Assembly: GCA_015657535.1 (NCBI GenBank)
Contig: JADHZB010000935.1
Location: forward strand, 1-64,000
DNA: 64,000 nucleotides
Reading direction: 5' to 3'
Source of the DNA: Nephromyces sp. MM_2019
Lineage: Eukaryota; Apicomplexa; Aconoidasida; Nephromycida
A program made the position numbers and the translations under genes. Of this stretch, positions 1 to 12,494 are shown piece by piece. A model generated the notes under the pieces. That model saw nothing but the letters and a program-made list of their open reading frames with translations, made no database searches and had not been told where the DNA came from. The first letter of the stretch is position 1; every line of letters starts with the position of its first letter.

Positions 1-2463
1 ATATATGTATATGTATATATATGTATGTGTTGTGTATGTATGCAATATGTATGTATGTAATATGTGTGTCTGTGATGTGTGTTTATATATTTGTAAATTT
101 TATAACATGATGTGTATATGTGATACTTATGTTAAATATTATAATGCACATCTATCAAGAATGTCTGTATATGTTGATGTAGTAGATATGTAGAGGACAT
201 ATATGTTGTGTATGTGTGTGTGTGTATGGGTGCTAAGTTTAGTATGAGAGTTGTGTGGGTGTGTGTAATGTGGGATGTGTTATGTAGGTGTATATGTGAT
301 GTTTATTTGGATATGTGTAATTTTGTGTGTGCAAAAAGTAATACAAGTTATGGATGTTAATCATTCGTAGTGTGTAAAAAACTATAAAGTGTGCATTATA
401 CATACGTGTGTATGTATTATATCTTAACGCTAGGTATAGGATCGAATTCGTTTCGCACACCTAGAATAAACTTAGCTATCTAACTGTCGATTTACGTATG
501 ATGAACGTATGACGATGTAGGTCAAATTAGTGAAATGATTTTATTATGGAACAAGGAATCTTTCCTTACGGTTTAAGAGGTTTATTGAGAAGAGTAAATT
601 TTTGTTTTTTAGCATAAGATTTCAAACGTCAGTACTAAAAATTTTGTGAATTATTGATTAAAAAAAAATGTTTCAAAAAGTAGAAAAGTTAAAGTTTTTC
701 GAATTGAAATTCTTCCAAAATTTGATTTTCTTTTTATTCCCGCTTTTTGGGTTTTAGTTCCTTTTCATTCATTGTCGTTTATTCTTTTTTTTCTTGATTT
801 GAGTATCTTGCGTGCGGGTTTGTATTTAGTGTTTGTGTGGGTATTTTTGCGGGTTTGTATTTAGAGTGTTTAAGGGGATTTTATGGGTTTATATTTAGCG
901 TATTTGTGGGTATTTTGCGTGTTTGTATTTAGTATATGTGTGGTTATTTTTGCGGTATGTGTTTAGCGTATGTGTGGTTATTTTTGCGTTTTGCGTTTAG
1001 TGTTGTGGGGTGTTATTTTCCGGGTTTGTATTTAGCGTATTTGTTGGTTGCTTAAATTCGCGTTTGAGATTTGTGTGGACTAGACAAGTTTAGTTTAGAA
1101 CTTATGTGGGTTAATTAAGTTTGTGCTCAGCGACTTTCTTCATCCTAGTAATATTCGATATCAAGCATATCGATGTTTTATTGCGTATCTACAGTCCCTA
1201 CATTCTAGATTGTGGGGATATTATAGCATATTATCTTTTTAGTATTTGATATTTTTTGAATGTACCATTTATTACATGTGTATGTACTAATACAGGTGTG
1301 TTAAAATTTGTTTGTTTTATTTATTCTGGGTATTTACATGTGACTGACTTATAATGTGTACTAAGGCTGAGTTTACATTATATATGATTACTCTTTATAT
1401 GCTTTTATTAAATATGTATGTGTTTTATTGTCTGTATATAATCACATGTATAATCGTATGCGTGTGTATCTGGATCTAGTTATATGTAAGATAGATATAT
1501 ATATGCTTCCATGTATACAAATATTATATATATATAACTAGTTGTATATATTAGATTATACCTTATTACACAAACACACTTAATATCAAAATTATTTCTA
1601 GAAATTATACACAATTACACATATATAAATATGCATCCGACATACTATGTGTAAGCCACTCACACTCGAATTATACAAAATATTTACACACTAAACAATA
1701 ACATTGAAAATGTTATCATATATATAAATTTTAGACTGAAAACACCTAACACACACACATTGTAAGCTCATAAAACACACACAAACTTCACTTTGTATAC
1801 ACATAGCACTCACATTGCACACAATTCATAAACATATTCAGCACACAGAGCATCATCACACACATTTACATAGTTAACACCCACCCATATACATGATACC
1901 CACACATACTACATAAAGTCAAATATAAAAAATCCACATATACACATTATAATCAAACATATCACACACATACATATATATAAATATAAACCAATTTCTT
2001 ATAAATAGAACATACATACATTCAACATGCACATATATAAAACATATGTAGTAGATATATAATACTTATATTGTATATATTTAAATAATATTTACATTAA
2101 ACTCGTAAACTATGTTTATATAAGTTATGTACATACACACACGCTGAAAAATATAATTAACAATATAAATTATATATATACTTCAATACACATACAAGTT
2201 ATACAACATCTAAATATTTATTTTCCATAAATATATAAACAATTAATCTTATACTTATATAAAAATTATGAAAGTATATAATTATAATATATAATAATTA
2301 ATTAAAGTAAATAATTTAAATAGATGTTGGATAATTAATGTATTAAAAAAAATATAATAAAAATATGTAAATATCAAAACTATTAATAAAACTAATTATT
2401 TTGAACATTTTTTTTTGAAATATTTTTAATTTTAAAAATTTATATATTTTTAGTATATTCATT
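1..2463. other. Gene-poor low-complexity region with GT-rich and CA-rich halves
   Basis: No convincing gene was found here. The + strand is rich in G and T up to about 1480, with many TGTG and TATG runs. It changes to a CA-rich composition (CACAC and ACATA runs) from about 1560 to 2240, with an AT-only junction between. From about 2250 to 2460 it is almost pure A/T. Short open frames, such as the one at 5-193, are repetitive (Tyr/Val/Cys/Met from TATG/TGTG) and are treated as noise. The right edge is the 3' end of the RAP-domain gene on the minus strand. Confidence 0.7.
816..1053. repeat. 34-bp degenerate minisatellite, about 7 copies
   Basis: The core GGGTTTGTATTTAG, or a close variant, starts at about 816, 851, 885, 919, 953, 988 and 1022, giving a regular period of 33-35 bp. 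Each unit continues with a GTGTGGGTATTTTTGC-like half. The copies at 919, 953 and 988 have drifted; those at 816, 851 and 1022 share the core exactly. The core recalls plant/alveolate telomere words (GGGTTT, TTTAG), but no run of perfect TTTAGGG units is present, so this is called an interstitial minisatellite. Confidence 0.8.
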
Positions 2464-5400
2464 TCAACATTTTTTAACATAATGAACTTCCCATCCTGTT
2501 TTCTCCAATAGTGTGTGCCTATATAATTACATAATTAATTTTTGTTATAAGATAATATTATTATATATAATATAATCAATATTATTTGATTATATAATAG
2601 GTATAAATATATATGTTGTTATATATAATACAATAAATAAAGCTTAAGTTTATATACATATATCTATTGATTTAAAAATTGCATATGCATATGTTTATTG
2701 ATATAAAAATTGTCTATACAAATATCTATTGATATATTCTTATTATTATATTTATTTATAAATATCTATAATAGAATCAAATTGATTATATATATTTTAC
2801 TAACCGAATTCTTGGATAACTTGAAAAATAGTTTCCAATAGTTGGATTGGTTCTATATACAAATATTGGTTCGGAGATAAAGAATAAAGCAGTTCCTTTG
2901 AAATTAGTTTCTTTTTTTATTTCTGTAGCTTAAAAAAAAATTATTTAAATCATATATGTTATAAACGTTGTACATATTAAGAGTAATGATAGATATTAGG
3001 AGTATTATACATATTCTATATGTGTTATATATATTAAGAGGGTTATACAAATTAAAAGTATTGTATAAATTCTACGAGTGTTGTTTATGTTTTATAAACT
3101 GTGTGAATTATTGAAAAGTTATTAGATTGACAATTCAATTAAAATTTTGAATCAATAATTGTAATAAGTTTATCATGATATGAAAATATAATATCTAATA
3201 ATTATAATGAATTACCTGGTATTTTAGCTATAATTGAATCTGAGAAATTGTTGTTGAAGTTATGACTAGAACTCAATGTTGACAATTCCATTTCTTTGTT
3301 AAAATCAAAAGTTGTATTAAATCTTGATAATTCATTTTGTAAAGAAATATTATCATTGAGAGATATTTTGGGTATAGTGATATCGATAATAAATGGTTTC
3401 TCAAAATGATTAACGGAGTGAGAAATCTGTTAAAAGTATAAATCTATTATTTATATATTTCGTGTGAATTCTATTAAATTACTTGTCTTTCGCTTAAATA
3501 ATTAGAAAATTTGAGTGGAATGTCATTTAAATTACGTTCATCTTTTAGAGTTGGTTTCCAAGGATAGAACTGATTCATAAAATTTCTAAATAGGAATATA
3601 GGCTCTCCTAAACGTTTGGTAGCTTTAGATGAATGATCAGATAATAAGGAATAGAGTATGATCTGAAGGAATTATATTAGTTCAGGATTATTTTAAAAAT
3701 TTTAGAAAGTCTTGTCTTAAGTTTATTATTAGATTTAATTAAATACCTGCATTAGATGAATTGAAGAAGGTGCCAAGGAGGTGCCAATGGAAACAAACGA
3801 AGAAAGAAGTGAATTGAATATGGGTGTGTTTGAGAGTCCTAGGCAATAGGTAGACCATATACACGAAATAAGTTCATCCTCATTCAGGTGTACAGAATAC
3901 TGGGATGTAAAAAAGAAAAAGTAGAAAGTGTGTGAATTAGAGTTAAATAAGATATATCTTTGAGAGATTATTTTACCTTTTTGAGTAATTTCTGTATTAA
4001 CTGATTCACAATCGGTTCTCTATGATTCAAATTACTGAAACAATGAAGGATAGCAGGGAGATGAGATGACTTTATTTCATCTTCAAGTAAAAATAGTTGA
4101 TCGATTGCTTTGCTCAAGACGTTGGGATCATATATTAATAATTGATCATATCCTCTAAGCAAAATAATCAATTCTTCTAGATTCATTTGTGACATACTGG
4201 TAGAAGTATTAAGTGAAGTTGTGTTTTCTTCTGTTTCTTGGTTGATTTCTTTATTGTTTAGCTGATTCTTTGACAAATCATTAGGGTTAGAGTTGAACTC
4301 ATATGATAATTTTTTTCTGTCTTGGTAATCTTTGCAAGAAGAAATGTTATGTGCAGTATGTCCAGTCAAAATTATTCCTAGTTGGCTTATAATTTCAAGA
4401 GTATTAAAAATGTTCATATTGGAAAAATTATATAAAACGTTAGGGAAAAGGCATAAGGAAGATGGTGTGCACTCAGAGAGTTGGGCCAAACGGATTGGGT
4501 TAGTTATTTCCTCCTTCAATTCAATAGGCTTAAATTCTAATGCAATGAAAGCGTAGATCATAGATATAATATGTTCCATGTGAAAAAAATCAGGATTTGA
4601 TTTCAAATATTCGATTATCTGGTGCATTAATGTTCTCTCTAGAATATTAGCATTGCTGAGTGAAGTAATCATATCACAGATTAAGCGAGGATTCCGTATA
4701 TCAGAGATTCTATTTTGTTGAAGGTATTGGCTAAGTCTTTGATAAATCCTTTGGCCTCTATGATTGACTATTGAGCAAGCAATAATAGTTTCAGCAATGA
4801 GTTCTGCAGGCCAAGTAAATGCAAGTGTTTTAGGTACATTACGAATTAATGAACGAAAAGTTCGGCTGTCAGAGGTTTCTAGGAAGGCTAAGACTTTGAG
4901 AGCTTTTGCAGGGTATCCATATTTCATATCAAGGACTAATTTCCATGCTTCTGAGCCAAATCGTGTTATGAGCTCCTCGTCTCCTATTTTATATTTGAGG
5001 TAAAAATTTGCTATATCAATGAGATTCCAATACTTGTACTCATGTATAGTATAAGGTAAATGATATCCTAAAGCTTTAATAAGATTTGAAGAGTGTATAT
5101 CCCAAATATCTGTTAATCGTTTATATGGTAAGAATTTTGGCCCGTAAACTTTTATTAAATTGTCTTGGGTGATATTACTAATTTGAGAAGTATTATTTTC
5201 ATTATTCAAATTATTTTGGGAGGCAAAGTTAATTGCAGAGGACCTGGTATTTTTTATTTTAAAGCTTCTTAAAGGATCTTCATTATTTGATACAGGAAAT
5301 TCTACAAATTCACTCTCACCTTTTTTGTGAGGCTCAATGAACTGATTATTCGAAATTGTTTCAATCAAGTCATATGTGTGAAAGATTTTTTCGTTTGAAT

Positions 5401-6334
5401 TTAAATCAAAGTTTTGTTTATTATTGAGAGTCTCATTGTGATGACCTGTCATTGGTAAATTATTTTTCGTGTTATTTGTTAAATTTGATTGCTCTTCTAC
5501 TGAAATATAGTTTAACAGTGAGCGACATATGTTACCAATTTGATCTTGATCAAATAATTCAAACCCGATCTGAATACGATCTCCAATCATTTTAAAGATT
5601 ACTGGGGTGAAAAAACGGAATTTGCTATGAATGTCAACCAATTTCACTAAATGCTCTTCAGATAGCCATATTTTCTCATCAGCAACATGTTTTAATATTT
5701 TATAGAATATTTGCTTTGAAGCTCTCGCATATTCACTGGTGTTGTTTAATTGTTTTTTCTGGAGCTCTAGATAAATTTCCAATATAAATAATATATTTGT
5801 TTGATCTAAGTTATCTAAGCTAATAGTTGAAAACAACTTCCAATAAGTTTCTATATCAAGAGGAAAATGAACCTGCTTAAAAGCTATGAGTATGGGTACG
5901 ACTCCATAACCCTTAGTTAGCTCATATCCTCCTAGTGGGAGGTTTAAAAGTGTTTGATGTATGGTTTGTAGCTCTTTGGAGTATGTTCGTGTTGGTTTCA
6001 TGTGCGGTACCCATTGTATTATATAATCGTAGAGTGGCTCATTATTTGCTTTTAGAGGTGATTCAAGGCTTCCATTGGTCAATCCTCGAAAATCTGGGTC
6101 TATAGGTGATATGATTTCTATCAGTTGAGGTGTGAGGGTCTCTCTTGGAAGTGGTGGTGGACGCCAATCCTTTATACCGTCTATTTTAGGCCCTGAAAGA
6201 GGTCTCCTTGCCCATGGAGGGACTGATGTCCTGTCAAATTTAGTTCTATAAGAAGAATAAATCCAGGGTAGCCATTGAGAGCTTCCTGTATAGGCTACAC
6301 GCCTAACCTCTGATATGTTTGTGCCCAAGATCAT
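2464..6334 (-). CDS. RAP-domain protein with heptatricopeptide-like helical repeats, putative organelle RNA-binding factor
   Basis: Six exons (6334-3977, 3899-3747, 3662-3483, 3426-3216, 2922-2805, 2518-2464) encode about 1024 residues. The first exon (786 codons) is rich in paired helices of about 35 residues, for example around LICDMITSLSNANI and EHIISMIYAFIALEF, as in apicomplexan heptatricopeptide/RAP proteins. A low-complexity Asn/Ser stretch separates two helical blocks. The last two exons join in frame to a compact RAP domain whose end reads RIRHTLLEKTGWEVHYVKKC. That junction is visible only after removing a 286-nt final intron, longer than the other four (about 55-295 nt). Family knowledge: RAP proteins act in mitochondria or apicoplast on rRNA or mRNA. 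The organelle is an inference; the N-terminus is not a clear targeting peptide. The exons were joined by phase and GT..AG signals. Confidence 0.82.
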
Positions 6335-8644
6335 AATAACTATATTTCTCTAGCTTAAAGCAATTAAAACATCTTCAAGTTAACATGTTAAAGTATTGAA
6401 TTTCCTTTATACGCTTTATTTGTTCCCATAATAATTGTAGAAAATTAAAAATTCTAGAAAACACTACTGTAAAAGTAGGTATATATATCCTATGCAAAAT
6501 ACTAAAAATATAACAAATTAGTATTGTCATTGCCTCGAGTTACTGTCATAGGAATTCTATTATCAACATTTACTAGTTCGAGAAAACACTAGGTAGGTAG
6601 GTGCTTTCATTAGTTTTTGTATCATAAAACAAAATTATAATGATTTCAACCTAGAATTGATGCTTTTCATCTATTGCTTGTTATTTTTACTTATGTTTGG
6701 TAAGCTTTCAGTTCAATGATTTTAATAGTATTCTAAGCTTACCTAGATTTTACACTTGCAATGTATGTAGAATAACGATTAAAAAAAACTAGTTATCTAT
6801 TGATTTGAAGGGTATAGTTTTTTATATAAAAGTGTACATACTTGATTTAAATTGTGGTAAACTTAGCGATTAGTAAAACTTAAGTAGAGTTCAAGATGCG
6901 TTAGCTACGGATAAATATAAAATAATGATGAGCTTTAAATAGATATATTGAGATGCTCCTATCAAACTTTTTCAACATTTGAACCTAAACAACTTCTAAT
7001 CTAGCAAATTTAAAAATTGAATTATTCAAAAAGTACAACATTTGATGCCTTGGAAACCATATGCTCCTTTCTAATTTTGATAGCTTGATTAGTAGGGATT
7101 AAAAAATGAAGTTCTATTTGCTTCATTTATTTAATATCAATTAAACTAGATGTTGCTTAGTTCATTTTAATTTAAGATTGTTTATTCGAATAACAATTTT
7201 TGTTGAATTACCTAAGACAGAGTAACAAACTATGTGTTAAAATTTTGTTTCATAACATGGCATTTAGACTGAATTCATTAAAAGTGCTTGCATTAGTTAT
7301 GTGTGAATTTTTAAAGTGGCTTTGATTGACCTACAAGGAAAACATATACCCTAGATTCTCATAGTTAGGGTGGTTTAAAAATTATTATATAGTACACCAA
7401 TTTAAGTTCCCACTTGATAAAAAAAAATAATTTTAAAAGTTTTAGTGTAGTTTTACACTATGAAATTGTTTCCCAATACAAAAGACTGATTTGTCTGTTA
7501 GCAGTTAACGATCATAGCATGCATAACTTTCGTTTGGGGATTTATTGATTCATTTTGTTTTAATAGCGAAATCTAATATTGTTTAGCTAGTCGCTGATGG
7601 TTAGTAGCTAAAATTAAAATAAAGGAGTGCTGTTTATTGAATAAGTTAGATTAAAGCTATAATTTCTCAAGCTTGGCTAAAAAATCATGTGGAATTAAAT
7701 TGCTTGAAGTTGTGTCTCTTGAAAGAGATGAGTAAGTTATTTTTTGTTGTTGCACATCAAAAATTTAAAGCATAACATAGGAATTCTGCTTTTTTCCATA
7801 TGGCATGCGTAGCACGTATCCATCATTTAAGTTATATTTAAAATCTAGTCATAACGTATGAGATTTTTATGTAGTGCATGCCACCTGTCTTAAATTAGTG
7901 TTCTTCCTGAACATAAGTAATTACCCACAATTAGACATTTAAACACTACACAATTTTGAATTGTTAGAGCATAACATATTTCTGCACACAATTAAGGTTG
8001 AAAATTTTGAACTAAAAACTTCAACACATATTCGTTATTTAAACGAATTTCAAGTTACCTTTCAGCTTGTAGCTCTTATACCCAAAGATACAGAACTTAA
8101 ACTCTGTTTTAAACATCATTTAAAGCTACCTAACTTCTTGATCTAAACACCTGTGTGTGTGCGCGTGCTCATTAAAATTTGGCTGCATTTGCTTGCTAGC
8201 TTCTTGCAACACAAATTGATTTAAGCCAATTGAAATCCTCATTTAGCTACAAATTACTGAAAAACACACTAATGCACAAAGCTTAACTCACTTTTATCAC
8301 TTTGTATATACCTCTTTCTTAAATCTGAAAACCATTCACACTAAAAGCTCATACTGAATAACTCAACCATAAATTGGTATTTGTCACAGCATATTATAAT
8401 AATAATCTTTAGTTATTTTACTATCAATTTTACTCAAATATTGCTGATAATAACTATTTACTACAATTATTCAAGCTAAACTACCACTTTTTCTAACTCA
8501 CTAGAATAGTTACGAACACCTTCGATAAAACTTTTCTATCACTTATGACCTCTTTTTTAAAGAGTATCATTAGCCCAACCTACCACATCCCCTATAAGTT
8601 TATATAATCATTATATACTACCCTTTACGTCAAAGACCATTCTA
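6335..8644. other. Divergent intergenic region between the RAP-domain and zinc-finger genes
   Basis: This stretch of about 2.3 kb separates two genes transcribed away from each other, so it should hold both promoters and 5' UTRs. The 500 bases before the zinc-finger start become C- and A-rich on the + strand, with few G. The open frame at 7961-8146 has no recognisable features. No promoter motif or RNA gene could be supported. Confidence 0.5.
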
Positions 8645-10545
8645 ATGGATTCTGAAACGAACAATGGAGCCCAAAGAGATGAGAACTCCATTTCAATCAA
8701 TTCACACAATGAATGCTCAACTGAAGTCGATGCCGACTCAGAATCAATAATCTCGAGTATGGATGATACAAGCACTAAGAATTCAAACCAACAAGTTTGG
8801 ATATGCCCACACCACCTTTGCCGAAAAAGATTTAGTCGCAAGTCACATTATAATCGCCATTTGCAAACGCATTCAGGCGAAAAGCCATTTTGTTGCCAGA
8901 TCTGTGGAAAGCGATATGCTCGAAGAGAACACCTAACCAGGCATGAAAACTCACATACTAAGCAGATAAGCTTCATCTGCAAATTTGAGTCATGTGGAAA
9001 GCTGTTCTACAATGCTACACATCTTCGACGCCATGAGTCAACCCATAAAAAGGTCTACCAATGTGGTAAGTGTAGCTCCATGCCAAGCTATTTATGCTTC
9101 ATAACTCTTAGGGTCGACAACTTTTCTTCCAAAGCTTAGTTGAGATATGGTATTGATGACATCATAAGTATTACTAAAATAGATAATTAAAAACAGGCTA
9201 ATTACTTCCATATAGATTATGCATATACATTTTTTATGCACTTAGTTTATTGTTTATACCCTTACGATTATATCTACCAAAAAATATTTAGTCAAATCAT
9301 TAGTTATTTACTATCCCTTTAGTCATATTTATGCACTATACCATTGGGTTACATATATATCATTAATAAAACACTGAAATATATATATTAAAATATATTA
9401 TTAGCAAAATAGTACATTTTTATAAGAGTTGTATTACTGAGCAGTATGTAAATATAGATTTTAATATCAGGAAACTCTTAAGTAGTTTTATTTTTACAGT
9501 GTTTTTAAGATTCCTAAATTCTCAAATTCAATTCAACTTAACCTATATTAATACACATATATAGTGACTCTTTTTTTCACCTTAGTATTCTTTCTTACCT
9601 TATTCGAGATGATGATCTATATACTTTATATTTTTATTCAATTTGTAATTTATTATATTTAACTCTGAGTTATTGCTATTTCTATAGCTACATTTTAATT
9701 AGATCCAATATTAGCAATATTTTACCACAAATTAATAGACAACTAATATATACTCTATAGAATTATGCAACAAAGGTTTTTCCAAACATTACTTATACCT
9801 AAGACACAAAAGGAATCATCAATTCGATTCAGCTCGTACATCTGATCACAAATATTCATGCATACACAAATCATGTAATTCCATATACTCAACCCTTGCT
9901 GGTCTTAAAAAACATGTAAAATTACATGACCGCATTTACCCTTGTGAGGATTGCCCCAATCAATTTTCAAAATACTCTGAGCTACTAACACATAAGAAAG
10001 AAGCTCATCCCAAAAGCTTCCCTTGTGACATCTGCCAAAAGGTATTATTACACACGATTTTAGTCAAATCAAACTTATATAAAATTTAAACACCTTGTAC
10101 AAACAATCACAAACTATATTTTTCCACTTGTTTTTTTCAGACTTATAATAGAAGATCAAGGATGATCAATCATCAACGAGTAAGATATCTATTACGTTTA
10201 ATAATAGTAGAATTTTATAATCTCGTAACATTACATACACTTTTGTAAATATACACACCTTTTCTTCACCTTTCTTGCCTAAACCAGAAATCTCACCAAG
10301 ATGACGAGCGAGTTAATAAATTACTTTTCATTTGCCCTGTCAAGGATTGTGGTAAAACTTTCTCACGACGATCTAATATGACAGCACACTTTCAAGCAGA
10401 GCATAGAGAGAGTATGATTGATCATCAATCTGATAACAGCCATGTTAACAACCGAGATAAACTTGTTGATATCAACAACTCTTGTAACAGTTGCAACAGT
10501 AATTCTTTGGAAAGTAAACCAATGATCAAAGAGGAAACTTCATGA
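8645..10545 (+). CDS. Eight-finger C2H2 zinc-finger protein, TFIIIA-like
   Basis: Four exons (8645-9065, 9761-10041, 10141-10179, 10288-10545) encode 332 residues. After an acidic Ser/Asp/Glu-rich N-terminus of about 55 residues come eight C2H2 fingers in tandem. They begin WICPHHLC, FCCQIC, FICKFESC, YQCELC, YSCIHKSC, YPCEDC, FPCDIC and FICPVKDC. Fingers 1, 3, 5 and 8 have four residues between the cysteines; the others have two. Finger 4 is split by a 695-nt intron right after its first cysteine; finger 7 is split by two introns. The alternating spacing and long tandem array match TFIIIA, which binds 5S rDNA and 5S rRNA and normally has nine fingers. A general C2H2 regulator is the alternative. 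The tail is polar, with Asn/Cys/Ser. Confidence 0.8.
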
Positions 10546-12494
10546 TAAATTCCATTCCAAAGTATATCTCCTGTAGATTAATCCAATGAGTTTAACATAG
10601 ATATTACTATAGGTCTATACCTCGATTATCATAATCCTTATTATTATCTATACCACATAATTAGCAACTTCCACCAATTACTCTAGAAGCGGCACATCCC
10701 AACTCGTTTAAATGAATAATGTTTTCACTTCTTATCAAACAACAATGAAATTCTATCTAGTGAAAATTTCAAATTAGAAGTCTGTAAACAGTTGAAACGT
10801 TTTTAAAGGACAAATAACAGCACCACATTCTATAAAGCAATTACAAAAACAAATTTTTTTAACTTCTATTTTGTACATATTTTCCTAATTTTATTTTATT
10901 GAGCATCTGCTTGCACGTCACTTTAAATACATCCAAAATATATCAGACTTATAATTCTCATAAAGAATGTAGCCTTTAAATAAATTTCAAATCAATTTTT
11001 GGTAAAATACTTTTTGGGTATAATGAAACCCAATGCCAACATTGTAAACAAAAACTTGAATATTTCAAGTTTCAGAAATCCAACCCTTAACAAATCGTGG
11101 AAAAATGATGCAACATTTTTAAACTTACTTTAGCTCAAATGATAAGTGTATAACTAGAATGACATTTAACAATCCAATTTTCAATAACAAAAGGCAATAT
11201 CTTCGTTAAGGACCAAAGTAATCTATATGCATGCAAAATATATGTAGACGTAATTGTTTGGGCTAAAAATCGAAAAATATTTATTCATTCAACTAGGAAA
11301 AATACATATATATAGGATTTTAGGTATAAAAAAAAAGGATTTTAACCTAAAGCATCATATTCAAATTAATGTGAATTTATTAGTTAAGGTATATATAGGC
11401 ACGCTCATTAATGCAACAGTATCTAAGTCACTTATCCATACAATCGATGAAATCTTGGCTCAATTGTATACCAGTTAAGTCTAGCATTACTTTTAAAGCG
11501 TTTCATAATATGGAATTGATTATATGGTACGCATTGTTTGAAATCAGATCAAGTATATGGTAGTTAAGTCTCAAACAAGCTTTCTTTTAATCTTCTAGCT
11601 TTTAACTTAGATCTCAAACTTTAAGGATGTAGTTTTGTTATGAAAACTTAATGTACATGAAGTTATTGTGCATGATTAAAATTTTCAAGTTTTAGCTATA
11701 AAGTGGAAAAATACAGCGCTTGTTGCTACTTAGGATAGGTTTGTTTTGATCATACCTCTATGTTGCTGAAAGGAGGTATTTCCACTCTCTACCTAGTATA
11801 CCTAAACGGTTAAACTAAGCATTAGCATATTTAAATTCAAATGTTGTTTATAGTTACTCTTTTTTCTTAAGTTAATCAATACTTGTGAGCAATCGAAGGT
11901 CAAATGCTAGGTGCAACTGTTACTTAAGTGTAGATACACTAATACTACTCAACTTGCTGATTCCTTGTTACTATGAGAGTTTGAATTGATCAGGTTTGAC
12001 TCAAAACTTTTATGTAAATAAAGCTGACACGTTGTTGCAAGAATTTGTCTACCTTTAGAAGGTGCAATATAATAGAGTTCAAATGAACTACATCAACTAC
12101 AATCTATAACTTGTTATACAAATACATTACACAACTCCAGACATAAAATTTTTACAAAAGTTCTGGGACTGATCTAATACATATATAGAATTATAATGGC
12201 AGGACAAGTGGATGAGATAAACCTTAACAAAATTTAAAAAACTTAATTTCCTAAGCACTCATATACTAGCTACAGCTAAGAATAACTCCCTCACATATAA
12301 CTCTGCCTAGTCACAAATACCAGATTCAAAATTTATCCACCTCAAGCCTGACTATAGTTTAATAGTTAAAATTGATAATGAAACTCTTTATTATTAACTG
12401 TATTTACACTGCTTATAAGTTTTAAAACGTTAACTTGACCATTATAATTCACCAATACAATGCACACTTTTATAATGCTCATTCGAATTAAACT
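10546..12494. other. Intergenic region between zinc-finger and SAMHD1-like genes
   Basis: About 1.9 kb of AT-rich sequence between two genes on the + strand. It should hold the 3' UTR of the first and promoter of the second. The open frame at 11254-11478 shows no coding signature and no splice partners. The last 300 bases before 12495 become CA-rich, as upstream of other + strand genes here. No further feature was seen. Confidence 0.5.

Noticed and set aside
5..193. Open frame near the left edge
   Set aside because: Made of TATG/TGTG repeats giving Tyr/Val/Cys/Met; composition is that of the surrounding low-complexity DNA.
816..1053. Telomere array
   Set aside because: GGGTTT and TTTAG words occur, but within a 34-bp unit and not as perfect 7-bp repeats.
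11254..11478. Open frame between zinc-finger and SAMHD1-like genes
   Set aside because: No splice partners, no recognisable domain, and composition like the AT-rich background.
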